64,000 bases of DNA from Paenibacillus eucommiae (GTDB taxonomy: Bacteria > Bacillota > Bacilli > Paenibacillales > NBRC-103111): the NCBI RefSeq assembly GCF_017874215.1, contig NZ_JAGGLB010000015.1:62001-126000 (forward strand), read 5' to 3'. The notes beneath the pieces are model-generated. The model was not told where the DNA came from. It saw only the letters and a program-made list of their open reading frames with translations, and made no database searches. The position numbers were made by a program, and so were the translations under genes. Below, piece by piece: positions 16,928 to 25,312 of this stretch; position 1 is the stretch's first letter, and each line of letters opens with the position of its first letter.

Positions 16928-17887
16928 CTAATCTTTACGAATACGCTGCAGCAAATCTTCCATGTCCTTAGGCAATGGGGCCGCAAACAACATGGTTTCT
17001 CCGCTACGCGGGTGAACAAAGCCTAGAACTGCAGCATGCAATGCTTGTCCTTCCATCTGCATTCCGCCCTTACTCTTGCCATACATCGGATCTCCGACCA
17101 GCGGATGCCCGATAAATTTCATATGCACACGAATTTGATGCGTTCTACCGGTCTCCAGCTTAAGTTCCACTAACGTATAATCTCCGAATCTCTCAAGCAC
17201 TACAAAATGCGTTGTAGCTTCCTTGCTGTTCTTCTCAGTAACGGTATACATCTTGCGGTCATGCGCATCGCGGCCAATCGGCGCCTCAATTGTGCCATGC
17301 TCATGCTGAATGTTTCCATGAACCAGGGCAAGGTACTTGCGGTTAACGGTATGCGCTTTAAGCTGCTCAGCTAAGCCCGCATGCGCTTTATCATTCTTGG
17401 CTGCCATAATGAGCCCGGAAGTATCTTTATCGATCCTGTGCACGATACCGGGCCTTAGAACACCATTAATGCCGGACAGGTCTTTACAATGATGAAGCAA
17501 AGCGTTAACCAGAGTGCCCGAATAATGTCCTGGCGCTGGATGCACAACCAGGCCGCGATGTTTGTTGATGACTATCACATCAGAATCCTCATAAACCACA
17601 TCCAGAGGAATAGCTTCGGGCTTAAGCTCTACATTCACAGGCTCCGGGATCGTCAGTACAACCACATCACGCTCAGCAAGCTTGTAATTTGGTTTTACTG
17701 CTTGGCCGTTAACACTTACATGTCCCTCTTTAATCCACTGCTGAACTTGGGTACGCGAAGTATTTTCCGATAGAGCATCCGTAATAAATTTATCCATTCG
17801 TTCGGCTTTATGAGCCGCATCTATTGTCCATTCGATCGGGTCAAGGTTTTCCCATTCAAGAGACGTCGAGCTTATGTTCATGGTCAT
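16928..17887 (-). CDS. ylyB: RluD/YlyB-type 23S rRNA pseudouridine synthase
   Basis: A 319-residue RluA-family enzyme: an N-terminal S4 RNA-binding domain (about residues 30-80) and the catalytic domain with HRIDKDTSGL (150-159), whose Asp is the nucleophile. Family members convert uridines of helix 69 of 23S rRNA to pseudouridine. The ATG at 17887 is 6 nt from AAGGAG; an in-frame ATG at 17881 is the alternative, and the open frame to 17950 is discarded. In Bacillus this gene (ylyB) lies just before pyrR. Here dapL intervenes. Confidence 0.92.
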   Translation of the reverse strand: MTMNISSTSLEWENLDPIEWTIDAAHKAERMDKFITDALSENTSRTQVQQWIKEGHVSVNGQAVKPNYKLAERDVVVLTIPEPVNVELKPEAIPLDVVYEDSDVIVINKHRGLVVHPAPGHYSGTLVNALLHHCKDLSGINGVLRPGIVHRIDKDTSGLIMAAKNDKAHAGLAEQLKAHTVNRKYLALVHGNIQHEHGTIEAPIGRDAHDRKMYTVTEKNSKEATTHFVVLERFGDYTLVELKLETGRTHQIRVHMKFIGHPLVGDPMYGKSKGGMQMEGQALHAAVLGFVHPRSGETMLFAAPLPKDMEDLLQRIRKD

Positions 17888-18006
17888 GAGTTGCTCCTTC
17901 TTTTTCTTTTTTTCTGTATTGCAAGGAATTACCTCACTAAAAAAAATCATAAAAGTGAACTATAAGGCAGTAATCACTTTAACTACAAAGGGAGTTGAAG
18001 TAACAA

Positions 18007-18735
18007 ATGAAGCACTTGACTAAAGAGCAGGTTCGCGAGCTGCAATTATGGCTTTTACAGGATAAAGTTGATCTGGAACGACGCTTCGACCGCAACAACA
18101 ACTTTGGTTTGGAAAACGGCATGGTTCAGGAAACCGGGGAGCTCTCCATGTACGATAATCACCCTGGTGATACGGCAACTGAGCTGTACGAGCGGTCTAA
18201 AGATATTTCACTGAACGAGCATGCCGAGTTTGAGCTGCGGCAGGTTGATGAAGCTTTGTCCCATATAGAAAAAGGTGATTATGGGGTATGCGTTTATTGC
18301 AACGCCAACATTCCGTTCGAGAGGCTGCAGGCGATTCCTACTACTCTTTATTGTAAGGAGCACGTTCCGGATCCTCATACCTCTGAACGCAGGCCTGTCG
18401 AGGAACAGTTCCTGAATCCTCCCTTCGGGAGAACAAGCCTGGATGAACAAAGCGGCCAAAACCAGTTCGACGGTGAGGACGCCTGGCAAATAGTTGAAAG
18501 CTGGGGCACTTCGAATACACCGGCTTTTGCCGAGGACAACCAGGTTGAAGACTATGAGCATATGTACATTGAAGCTGATGAAAACGATGGATTTGTGGAA
18601 GCCTACGAAAGCTTCGTGGCAACAGATCTCTATGGACAAGAAGTGACTATTGTGCGGAATAAAGCTTACAACGATTATATGGACAAAGGTGAAGGCGAGC
18701 ATCTTCTGGAGGATGATCCCGAAGCGTCGATGTAG
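18007..18735 (+). CDS. DksA/TraR C4-type zinc-finger protein, YteA/YlyA family
   Basis: A 242-residue protein with an N-terminal coiled-coil region and a DksA/TraR-type zinc finger: Cys95-x2-Cys98 and Cys116-x2-His119 around NIPFERLQAIPTTLYC. The long acidic C-terminal half (about 120-242) is typical of the YteA/YlyA sporulation group. In Bacillus, YlyA sits between ileS and lspA and modulates RNA polymerase during sporulation. Here the gene occupies the same neighbourhood but on the opposite strand from all its neighbours, and ileS and lspA are absent. It has an acceptable GGGAG 12 nt upstream and ends 6 bp from the convergent DUF5665 gene. Confidence 0.85.
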   Translation: MKHLTKEQVRELQLWLLQDKVDLERRFDRNNNFGLENGMVQETGELSMYDNHPGDTATELYERSKDISLNEHAEFELRQVDEALSHIEKGDYGVCVYCNANIPFERLQAIPTTLYCKEHVPDPHTSERRPVEEQFLNPPFGRTSLDEQSGQNQFDGEDAWQIVESWGTSNTPAFAEDNQVEDYEHMYIEADENDGFVEAYESFVATDLYGQEVTIVRNKAYNDYMDKGEGEHLLEDDPEASM

Positions 18736-18741
18736 CCTTAT

Positions 18742-19080
18742 TTAATAAAATCCGTCACGCTGTAATTGAAATTGTACTTGTTTCACAATTTCTGCAATAT
18801 AATCACCGATTATCGGTAAGTTTAATGCCCCAACAAATTGCAGCACATAGACGATCGTCGTCGCAAATACAGTGAAGCCAAGTGCAATCCCGACTCCTCT
18901 GGAAATCCCAGAAAGCAGGTTTAGCCATATAAGTCTGCGCGGATGATTCAAAAGCTGCACATAATCAGCAATCTGTGTACGTTCCATATGCGCTGCGATA
19001 TGACTTACTTTATCATTGATAATTTTCAGCAATTTGTGGTCATTCTCGGAACTTTCCTTTGAGCTGTTGGTATCCGTCAT
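18742..19080 (-). CDS. DUF5665-type small membrane protein
   Basis: A 112-residue protein with a polar N-terminus (about residues 1-45) and hydrophobic segments at about 50-65 and 68-88, then an amphipathic C-terminus. It matches my memory of the DUF5665 family found beside divIVA and ileS in Paenibacillaceae. Function unknown. GGAGGGG precedes the ATG. It lies downstream of divIVA on the same strand but 154 bp away, with a weak hairpin between. Confidence 0.7.
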   Translation of the reverse strand: MTDTNSSKESSENDHKLLKIINDKVSHIAAHMERTQIADYVQLLNHPRRLIWLNLLSGISRGVGIALGFTVFATTIVYVLQFVGALNLPIIGDYIAEIVKQVQFQLQRDGFY

Positions 19081-19162
19081 TGGAATTACCCCTCCGTTTC
19101 TATTGAGTCGGATAATCTTTAACTTACCCTGCCTCTGAAGGAGCTATCCAATGGCGTGGAAA

Positions 19163-19200
19163 TAATAAAAACCCCCCATCCCGGAAAGGGACGAGAAGTT
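19163..19200 (-). terminator. Possible weak terminator after divIVA
   Basis: On the minus strand a short TCCC/GGGA hairpin is followed by a G run and five T about 40 bp after the divIVA stop. The stem is only 4-5 bp, so readthrough into the DUF5665 gene is likely. Confidence 0.3.
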
Positions 19201-19234
19201 CTGCTTGCGGCAGCGGAGTAAATCCGGCTTCAGT

Positions 19235-19714
19235 TTATTCCACTTCCTTATGCTGCAACTGCATCGTATTCCAGCTTTCATCATTCAGAATCTCAAGCTG
19301 TGCTTCAAGCAGTGTGCGGAACCTAGTGCGGTAAATCGAAGCTTGCTTCTTTAATTCTTCAATTTCTAATGCGACTTTACGGGAGCGGGTTAATGCTTCG
19401 TTAATGATTCGATCCGCATTTTTTTCGGCTTCCTTGAGAATAAGCTGTGATTCTTTCTTCGAATTCGTCTTTAATTCATCTGCGGCCTCCTGGGCCACAA
19501 TAATAGTTTTACTGAGTGTCTCCTCAATATTCGAGAAGTGATCCAGCCGGTCTTGTGTAGTCTGAAGCTGATTCTGAATATCTTTATTCTCACGAATCAA
19601 GGCCTCATAGTCTTTAATGATTTGATCCAAGAATTCGTTGACTTCATCTTCATTGTAGCCGCGGAAGGATCTGGAAAACTCTTTATTATGTATGTCGAGT
19701 GGTGTTAATGACAT
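19235..19714 (-). CDS. divIVA: Cell-division initiation/polarity protein DivIVA
   Basis: A 159-residue coiled-coil scaffold that recognises negatively curved membrane at poles and septa. The N-terminal membrane-binding domain is intact (SLTPLDIHNKEFSRSFRGYN), followed by long heptad-rich coiled coils (about residues 28-130). The ATG has a perfect AGGAGGTG. It closes the sepF-ylmG-ylmH-divIVA run but is separated from ylmH by 134 bp, which may hold its own promoter. ileS, which follows divIVA in Bacillus, is absent here. Confidence 0.95.
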   Translation of the reverse strand: MSLTPLDIHNKEFSRSFRGYNEDEVNEFLDQIIKDYEALIRENKDIQNQLQTTQDRLDHFSNIEETLSKTIIVAQEAADELKTNSKKESQLILKEAEKNADRIINEALTRSRKVALEIEELKKQASIYRTRFRTLLEAQLEILNDESWNTMQLQHKEVE

Positions 19715-19848
19715 TGGTGCACCTCCTGAAAATGGTTCAATCCACGGTTACCCGTATCTCTGTACTATGTTGAGTTCGACAGAAACCAAGGAAATCCTTC
19801 ATTTCTCGAAGTTAAATCATGCATATTTCTTACAAAAAATTCTGTTCA

Positions 19849-20634
19849 TTATGTATACTTTCCGATTTTTACACGGACACGTCCTGATTTGGTTATCCCC
19901 TCGACCGCAAGCACTTGGAAGCGTCCAAAGCCCTGCATGGAGACGATATCCCCCTCTTTCAGCGGCTTGCTCGGGTCTTCCTCAAACTTCCAGTTAACGC
20001 GGCAGCGGCCCGCCTGGATCGGCACAAGCACCTTCGCGCGGCTGAGCCTGAAGACATCGCTGATGATGCCATCCATTCTCAGTGAGGCAACGGACAATGC
20101 CAGCTCCTCCAATTTAACTTGGCTGGTTTCAAGCTTATCGAGCGGCAACAACTCCGTTTGAACATGGACACGATGCACTTGCGACAAATTCATATGCAAA
20201 TAATTTGCCGCATCTGTCGTTACCAGACAATGGCAGCCACCTGCCAAAACATGAATATCGCCAATCTTGTCCCGTTTCATACCGAGTCCAAGAATGGCGC
20301 CCATGTAATCTCCATGATCCAGCGTTAGAAATTTACCATCTCCAGAAGTCACTGCCAGCACGGATATCCCCATATCTTCCTCATCCAGCTGACGATAATC
20401 AGGGGCAATAATCGCCCGTCTTCTTTCGGCCTTTGCATAGCCCCCATCAAATCTACACCCGGCATCGGGATTCCGGTTTGCGAGTGTGCTTACAATAAAT
20501 GCTTGTCTGGGATCAAGAAAGTCTGTGCGCTTCAATGCATGCTGATTTGCAGCACGTTCCACCCACTCAAAAGCTTGATCCACAAAGCGGCGTTCATCCG
20601 GATGAAAGTGTGCGTAAATATCTCGCTGATGCAT
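19849..20634 (-). CDS. ylmH: YlmH, S4-domain RNA-binding protein
   Basis: A 261-residue protein with an N-terminal YlmH-specific region (IYAHFHPDERRFVDQAFEW) and a C-terminal S4 RNA-binding domain (about 180-250, with RLSRAKVLVPIQAGRCRVNW). Bacillus YlmH is reported to act in ribosome-associated quality control and lies in the same division cluster. The ATG at 20634 begins 1 bp after the ylmG stop, which suggests coupling; a TTG at 20652 is also open but aligns poorly with relatives. Confidence 0.9.
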   Translation of the reverse strand: MHQRDIYAHFHPDERRFVDQAFEWVERAANQHALKRTDFLDPRQAFIVSTLANRNPDAGCRFDGGYAKAERRRAIIAPDYRQLDEEDMGISVLAVTSGDGKFLTLDHGDYMGAILGLGMKRDKIGDIHVLAGGCHCLVTTDAANYLHMNLSQVHRVHVQTELLPLDKLETSQVKLEELALSVASLRMDGIISDVFRLSRAKVLVPIQAGRCRVNWKFEEDPSKPLKEGDIVSMQGFGRFQVLAVEGITKSGRVRVKIGKYT

Positions 20635-20635
20635 C

Positions 20636-20917
20636 TTAGAACAATCCGGCAATAAAATAAATGACAGCTTTGATTCCTGTTTTCACGAAGAAAAGCGCGA
20701 ACAAAGCAGCAATCGGCGACAGGTCAATCACTCCGATGGAAGGGATAAATCTGCGGAACGGACGCAGATAAGGCTCAACCAGCTTGGTCAACAATTGACC
20801 TACAAAGCTCTCTCGTGCATTCGGAAACCAGGAAAGCAAAATATAAGCAATAATCATGAAATAATAAATCTGTGTTATCAAATCAATGTAATAAAACAAA
20901 TAACCCAGCACTTGCAT
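20636..20917 (-). CDS. ylmG: YlmG/YggT family membrane protein
   Basis: A 93-residue protein with two hydrophobic segments (about residues 2-30 and 65-90) and the YggT signature LVEPYLRPFRRFIPSIGVIDLSPI between them. Members occur next to sepF in Gram-positives and cyanobacteria and are linked to septum or nucleoid organisation; the biochemical role is unclear. The ATG at 20917 is placed by GAGGTG; an in-frame GTG at 20923 overlaps that site. Confidence 0.9.
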   Translation of the reverse strand: MQVLGYLFYYIDLITQIYYFMIIAYILLSWFPNARESFVGQLLTKLVEPYLRPFRRFIPSIGVIDLSPIAALFALFFVKTGIKAVIYFIAGLF

Positions 20918-20946
20918 AATCACCTCAATGTTGTAATGGTATGTGT

Positions 20947-21369
20947 CTACTCCTCATGAGCGAGTTCTGTGATATGTCCGTGAATATCTACAGTATCTGG
21001 AGTACACAGAAAAATATTAGGTCCAAGCTTGGAAATAGAACCATTTAAAGCATATACGGTTCCGCTTAAAAAATCCACTATTCGGATAGCAATATCCGGA
21101 CGGACCCTCTGTAAATTTACGACGACAGCACGTCTGGCCCGCAAATGATCGGCAATATCCTGCGTTTCATCGTAAGAGCGCGGTTCACTTAATATAACCC
21201 GTGAGTTTTTTTGGGAGTGAATGCTAACCACGTTCGCCTTATTTTTACTACGTTGCTCGTAGGGATTGGTTTCAGCTTCTTCCGTGCCTTCAACCACCCT
21301 CTCGCGCTCAATGATCTCTTCTTCTTCCTGAAGCCCCAGAAAATTCATGAATTTATTCATAACTCCCAT
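20947..21369 (-). CDS. sepF: Cell-division protein SepF
   Basis: A 140-residue FtsZ-ring protein. It has an N-terminal amphipathic membrane-targeting helix (MGVMNKFMNFLGL), an acidic linker (EEEEIIERERVVEGTEEAE) and the SepF core from about residue 60 (DIADHLRARRAVVVNL, RIVDFLSGTVYALNG). SepF anchors FtsZ filaments to the membrane beside FtsA. The ATG at 21369 is 8 nt from GAGGAGG. The open frame to 21528 overlaps ylmE and is rejected. Confidence 0.94.
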   Translation of the reverse strand: MGVMNKFMNFLGLQEEEEIIERERVVEGTEEAETNPYEQRSKNKANVVSIHSQKNSRVILSEPRSYDETQDIADHLRARRAVVVNLQRVRPDIAIRIVDFLSGTVYALNGSISKLGPNIFLCTPDTVDIHGHITELAHEE

Positions 21370-21400
21370 TTTTACGTCCTCCTCTTCCCCTATACTTCCC

Positions 21401-22084
21401 TTATTCTTTCCCAACGAGTACAGAGCCCAAGCGAACCCAGGTTGCTCCTTCTTCAATTGCAACTTCAAAATCGTTAGACATCCCCATTGACAGCCCTTTA
21501 ACCTCATGGTCAAAAATGTGACTTTCATTCAGCTTGTCCCTAAGCTCCCGCAAGCCTCTAAATACTGGGCGTGTGGCGTCAGCATCCATTTCATAAGGAG
21601 CCATCGTCATCAGGCCAACTATATGCAAATGCTTCATCTTCTGTACTTCCTTGGCAAAATCCATCAGTTGCTCTGGAGGAAGTCCATATTTGGTATCTTC
21701 ACCCGAAACATTCAATTGTATGAAACACTCCACCTGAATGCCCAGTGCTGCAGCTTGCTTCTCGAGCTCTTTGGCCAGAGACATGCGATCAAGCGAATGG
21801 ATATACGCAAATTTGCCAATGACATCCTTTACCTTATTCGTTTGCAAGTGGCCGATAAAATGCCAGGTTCCCCGCTCATGAAGTGCCTCCCACTTGGGTT
21901 TCACATCCTGCCAGCGGTTTTCTCCAATATGGAGAAGCCCCTCGTCTAACACAGATCGTGTAGTATCCAGAGATACATACTTCGTTACCGCAATAATGTC
22001 CACTTCCTGCACACTACGACCGGAGCGTTCACAAGCTGCTGCCGCCTTTAGCCTAACGGCCTCTATTCTGTCTCTCATATTCAC
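21401..22084 (-). CDS. ylmE: YggS/YlmE family PLP homeostasis protein
   Basis: A 227-residue member of the PLP-binding protein family (PLPBP/YggS), a single alanine-racemase-like barrel without known catalytic activity that balances PLP and amino-acid pools. The PLP lysine is in IIAVTKYVS, and the HFIGHLQTNK, LNVSGEDTKYG and LSMGMSNDFE motifs are all present. The start is a GTG at 22084, chosen because AGAGGTGG lies 10 nt upstream; an ATG at 22078 is possible. It follows pgeF by 48 bp. Confidence 0.92.
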   Translation of the reverse strand: MNMRDRIEAVRLKAAAACERSGRSVQEVDIIAVTKYVSLDTTRSVLDEGLLHIGENRWQDVKPKWEALHERGTWHFIGHLQTNKVKDVIGKFAYIHSLDRMSLAKELEKQAAALGIQVECFIQLNVSGEDTKYGLPPEQLMDFAKEVQKMKHLHIVGLMTMAPYEMDADATRPVFRGLRELRDKLNESHIFDHEVKGLSMGMSNDFEVAIEEGATWVRLGSVLVGKE

Positions 22085-22132
22085 GCTTATGATGCCACCT
22101 CTATTCACCTGTTCGCAGGGTAGTCTGGCCCT

Positions 22133-22978
22133 TCAGGACATTGCAATCCAAGCCGCCATTCTCCCTGTAGAGCCGCCTTCTTTACGATGCGAGAAGAAAT
22201 CATCGGTAGAACAACTCGTACATAACTGTGTTACTTCGATATGGGACGACATTATTCCTGCTTTTTCAATAAAATTTCGGTTAAGCTCCTGTAAATTTAA
22301 TTTGTATTTATTTCCAGGCTGTGCAATCAGCACTTTATTAGAATAATCAGACTCAGAGTGATTATTCATTATTACCCCTTTTACTTGATCAGCAACCACG
22401 TTATCTATTTCATAGCAGCAAACACCGATGGACGGCCCGATAGCAGCTCTAATGTCTTGAGGCTCCGAGCCAAAAGCTTGATGCATAGCATTAATTGTTG
22501 CGCTGGCAATGTTAAGTACAGTCCCCTTCCAGCCTGCATGAGCTAGACCTGCTGCCTCACGCACGGGGTCATAGAAAAATAGTGGAACGCAATCGGCAAA
22601 AAGCGCACATAACACCTGCCCTTTTTCTTTGGTGATAAAACCGTCCCTAGCCTGAATAGCATGTTCTCTTGAAGCTCTTCCCATCCCTTTCTCTGCCGCG
22701 GTCACTACACATATGTCCTTGCCATGAACCTGCTCTGCATAGGTAAAGGCTTGGAAAGGCATACCTATGGCGTCAGCTAATCGCTCACGATTACTAACCA
22801 CATGCTCGGCACTATCATGCACATGCAGTCCGCAATTCAAGCTCGAAAAAGGACTTTCGCTAACGCCCCCGTGTCTGGAGGTGAAACCTGCACTCAAACC
22901 CGGAAATTGCTGCATCCAGCTTGCTATATAGAAAAGGGGCGGGTGGTTCTCTCTTTCAACCCGATTAAATGGCTCCAT
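22133..22978 (-). CDS. pgeF: Peptidoglycan editing factor PgeF (YlmD, laccase-domain family)
   Basis: A 281-residue DUF152/laccase-domain protein. Conserved features are GFTSRHGGVSESPFSSLNCG near residue 30-50, FADCVPLFFYD and HAGWKGT, which hold the Cys/His metal site. In E. coli the homologue removes mis-incorporated serine precursors from peptidoglycan; other members act as purine nucleosidases. The neighbouring wall cluster favours the editing role, by inference. GAGGAGGGA precedes the ATG. Confidence 0.9.
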   Translation of the reverse strand: MEPFNRVERENHPPLFYIASWMQQFPGLSAGFTSRHGGVSESPFSSLNCGLHVHDSAEHVVSNRERLADAIGMPFQAFTYAEQVHGKDICVVTAAEKGMGRASREHAIQARDGFITKEKGQVLCALFADCVPLFFYDPVREAAGLAHAGWKGTVLNIASATINAMHQAFGSEPQDIRAAIGPSIGVCCYEIDNVVADQVKGVIMNNHSESDYSNKVLIAQPGNKYKLNLQELNRNFIEKAGIMSSHIEVTQLCTSCSTDDFFSHRKEGGSTGRMAAWIAMS

Positions 22979-23148
22979 TGCTTGTCCCTCCTCAGAATTG
23001 ACTTACGTACACTAGCTCCGTAAGCATTTGGCTTGTTTTGGCTTTGTTCAGCTGCTTATATGTATACATAGACTTAAGTCCCTCTCATGCTGCCAAGGGA
23101 CTAATTTAAACAGATACTACTAGGATACCACAAGATTGCAAATATCGC

Positions 23149-23445
23149 TTAACGATAAGGACGACTTGGTTCATAAATCGTTTCTGTATCCTCAATAGGA
23201 CGGTAGCCGCGGGGATCCTCAAGCTTCACAAGCACAACATCCATGCCAATTTTCACGATGTTTTTCCAGGGAATAACCATATCTGTGCCACCACCGAAAA
23301 AACCGAAAAAGCGGCTCTGGTTCGGCACAACGATCGATTCGATCCTGCCTTGACGTAAATCCAGCTCCAAATCACTCACTTGGCCGAGCTTTTTACCATC
23401 CACAATGTTGATGACATCCTTGGTTTGAAAATCGGAAATCTTCAC
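23149..23445 (-). CDS. ylmC: YlmC/YmxH family PRC-barrel sporulation protein
   Basis: A 98-residue protein that is essentially one PRC-barrel domain (SDFQTKDVINIVDGKKLGQVSDLELD...). YlmC/YmxH proteins are conserved in spore formers next to sigG and are annotated as sporulation proteins with no known biochemical function. The start is a GTG at 23445 with GGTGAG 6 nt upstream. A terminator separates it from sigG, so it probably has its own promoter. Confidence 0.87.
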   Translation of the reverse strand: MKISDFQTKDVINIVDGKKLGQVSDLELDLRQGRIESIVVPNQSRFFGFFGGGTDMVIPWKNIVKIGMDVVLVKLEDPRGYRPIEDTETIYEPSRPYR

Positions 23446-23526
23446 GAGGCGCTCACCACGAATCTATAAAGGATTTACATGCCTTATTAGTATATGTCGC
23501 AGCTGGGCGAAATGTCCGAAAAGCGC

Positions 23527-23571
23527 AAAAAAAAGACCTGCTTGTCCGGGCAGATGCCCTGCAGGTCTTTT
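23527..23571 (-). terminator. Rho-independent terminator after sigG
   Basis: The 10-bp stem AAAGACCTGC / GCAGGTCTTT, with GC-rich inner pairing (GGGC/GCCC) and eight T on the minus strand, lies 5 nt after the sigG stop. Confidence 0.9.
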
Positions 23572-23576
23572 GGGTC

Positions 23577-24359
23577 TTAAGACTTCACATGCTTTTGCAT
23601 TTGTACAATAGCTGACTTTTCCAGCCTGGATACTTGAGCCTGGGAGATACCGATCTCATCGGCAACCTCCATTTGTGTCTTACCATCAAAGAAGCGCATG
23701 GATAAGATCATTTTTTCTCGTGCGTTCAGCTTTTGCATCGCTTCTCGCAGTGCAATGCCTTCGATCCAGGACATGTCCTTATTTCGCTCGTCACTGATCT
23801 GATCCATTACATAAATCGGATCACCGCCATCATGATAGATCGGTTCAAACAAGGAAACAGGATCCTGGATTGCATCCAGAGCAAAGACCACATCCTCCTT
23901 CGGAACACCAAGCGCTTCAGAAATTTCATAAATCGAAGGCTCCCGTGAATTTTGATTGGTCAGACTGTCTCTCACCTGCAGTGCTTTATAAGCAATATCC
24001 CGCAACGATCTTGAAACCCGAATTGGATTGTTATCCCTTAAATACCTGCGGATTTCCCCTATGATCATAGGTACCGCATATGTCGAAAATTTCACATTTT
24101 GACCCAGATCAAAATTATCGATAGCCTTCATCAAACCAATACAGCCTACTTGAAACAGATCATCAACAAATTCCCCTCGATTATTGAATCGTTGAATGAC
24201 GCTTAACACCAGCCGCAAGTTTCCATTCACTAATTTCTCTCTCGCCGATCGATCCTTCTTTGTTTGTAACTCAGTAAAAAGAGCTCGCATCTCAACGTTC
24301 GTAAGAACAGGCAGTTTGGCGGTATCAACACCACATATCTCGACTTTATTTCGGGTCAC
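23577..24359 (-). CDS. sigG: RNA polymerase sigma factor SigG (late forespore)
   Basis: A 260-residue sigma-70 family protein that directs late forespore transcription. The N-terminal anti-sigma/SpoIIAB-sensitive stretch VEICGVDTAKLPVLTN is present, region 2 reads LVLSVIQRFNNRGEFVDDLFQVGCIGLMKAIDNF, and region 4 ends with the helix-turn-helix MEVADEIGISQAQVSRLEK. The start is GTG 24359 behind GGGAGGT. The 182-bp gap to sigE contains a clean sigma-F/sigma-G type promoter, matching known activation in the forespore. Confidence 0.96.
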   Translation of the reverse strand: MTRNKVEICGVDTAKLPVLTNVEMRALFTELQTKKDRSAREKLVNGNLRLVLSVIQRFNNRGEFVDDLFQVGCIGLMKAIDNFDLGQNVKFSTYAVPMIIGEIRRYLRDNNPIRVSRSLRDIAYKALQVRDSLTNQNSREPSIYEISEALGVPKEDVVFALDAIQDPVSLFEPIYHDGGDPIYVMDQISDERNKDMSWIEGIALREAMQKLNAREKMILSMRFFDGKTQMEVADEIGISQAQVSRLEKSAIVQMQKHVKS

Positions 24360-24393
24360 CGTGATTTACCTCCCAAGGAGAAACATTAATGTT

Positions 24394-24422
24394 AATTATC
24401 TCCGAGGTCCTTGATTTTATGC
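24394..24422 (-). promoter_or_regulatory. Sigma-F/sigma-G type promoter of sigG
   Basis: On the minus strand, -35 GCATA (24422-24418), a 14-bp spacer and -10 GGAGATAATT (24403-24394). This fits the forespore consensus (GYATA, then GGnnAnAnTw) at every fixed position. Its start would be about 27 nt before the sigG GTG. Confidence 0.8.
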
Positions 24423-24541
24423 GTGGTCATCACGCCATAAAGCCACTTGACAAAAGGGTTTCTACTCGCTCCACCTTGTATTTGCTGGAGAAGCTTCACT
24501 TAAATCAGTCACAAAAAATTTTAAAGAAGTCTCAAATTCAT

Positions 24542-25264
24542 TCAAACCATCTTATTAAATTCTTTCCTCAGCCTTTTGATGATCCGTTTCTCCAGCCTTG
24601 AAATATAAGATTGGGAAATGCCCAGCAAATCGGCTACATCTTTCTGCGTCTTCTCTTCACCATCCTGCAGTCCAAACCTCAGCTCCATAATAACCCGCTC
24701 CCGTTCTGACAGCTTATCCAAAGCTTTGTGCAGAAGCTTGCGATCCACCTGCTCTTCAATATTCCGGTAAATCGTATCGTTCTCCGTGCCTAGGACATCA
24801 GAGAGCAGCAGCTCATTTCCATCCCAATCAATATTAAGCGGCTCATCAAAAGAAACCTCAGTCCGAATTTTACTATTTCTCCGAAGGTACATCAGAATTT
24901 CATTCTCAATACAGCGCGAGGCATAGGTGGCCAGTTTAATTTTCTTTTCTGGATCGAAGGTATTTACCGCTTTGATTAGACCAATTGCGCCAATAGATAC
25001 CAGATCTTCAATGTTGATCCCAGTATTTTCAAATTTTCTAGCTATATAAACGACCAAACGGAGATTGCGTTCAATCAGCATCGCTCGTATCGCCGCATCT
25101 CCCGACGATAATTTCCCTAGTAGATACTCTTCTTCTTCTCTGGTTAACGGAGGCGGCAACGCTTCACTCCCCCCAATGTAGTATATTTCTTCGCCTTTAA
25201 GTCCAAGCATCATCAAAACCCGGTAATAAATAAGCTGCAACCGCAATTTCCACTTCAAGAGCAT
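24542..25264 (-). CDS. sigE: RNA polymerase sigma factor SigE precursor (early mother cell)
   Basis: A 240-residue pro-sigma factor. The N-terminal pro-sequence (about 27 residues, MLLKWKLRLQLIYYRVLMML then GLKGEEIYY) ends at the site cleaved by SpoIIGA in Bacillus, just before IGGSEALPPPL. The core is highly conserved: IERNLRLVVYIARKFENTGI, LATYASRCIENEILMYLRR, and region 4 VADLLGISQSYISRLEKRI. AGGAGG is 9 nt from the ATG at 25264; the open frame to 25309 is rejected. It follows spoIIGA by 48 bp. Confidence 0.96.
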   Translation of the reverse strand: MLLKWKLRLQLIYYRVLMMLGLKGEEIYYIGGSEALPPPLTREEEEYLLGKLSSGDAAIRAMLIERNLRLVVYIARKFENTGINIEDLVSIGAIGLIKAVNTFDPEKKIKLATYASRCIENEILMYLRRNSKIRTEVSFDEPLNIDWDGNELLLSDVLGTENDTIYRNIEEQVDRKLLHKALDKLSERERVIMELRFGLQDGEEKTQKDVADLLGISQSYISRLEKRIIKRLRKEFNKMV

Positions 25265-25312
25265 AATCGCTTTCCTCCTAGTCATTTCGTAAGAATACTC
25301 AAGGCGCACATA

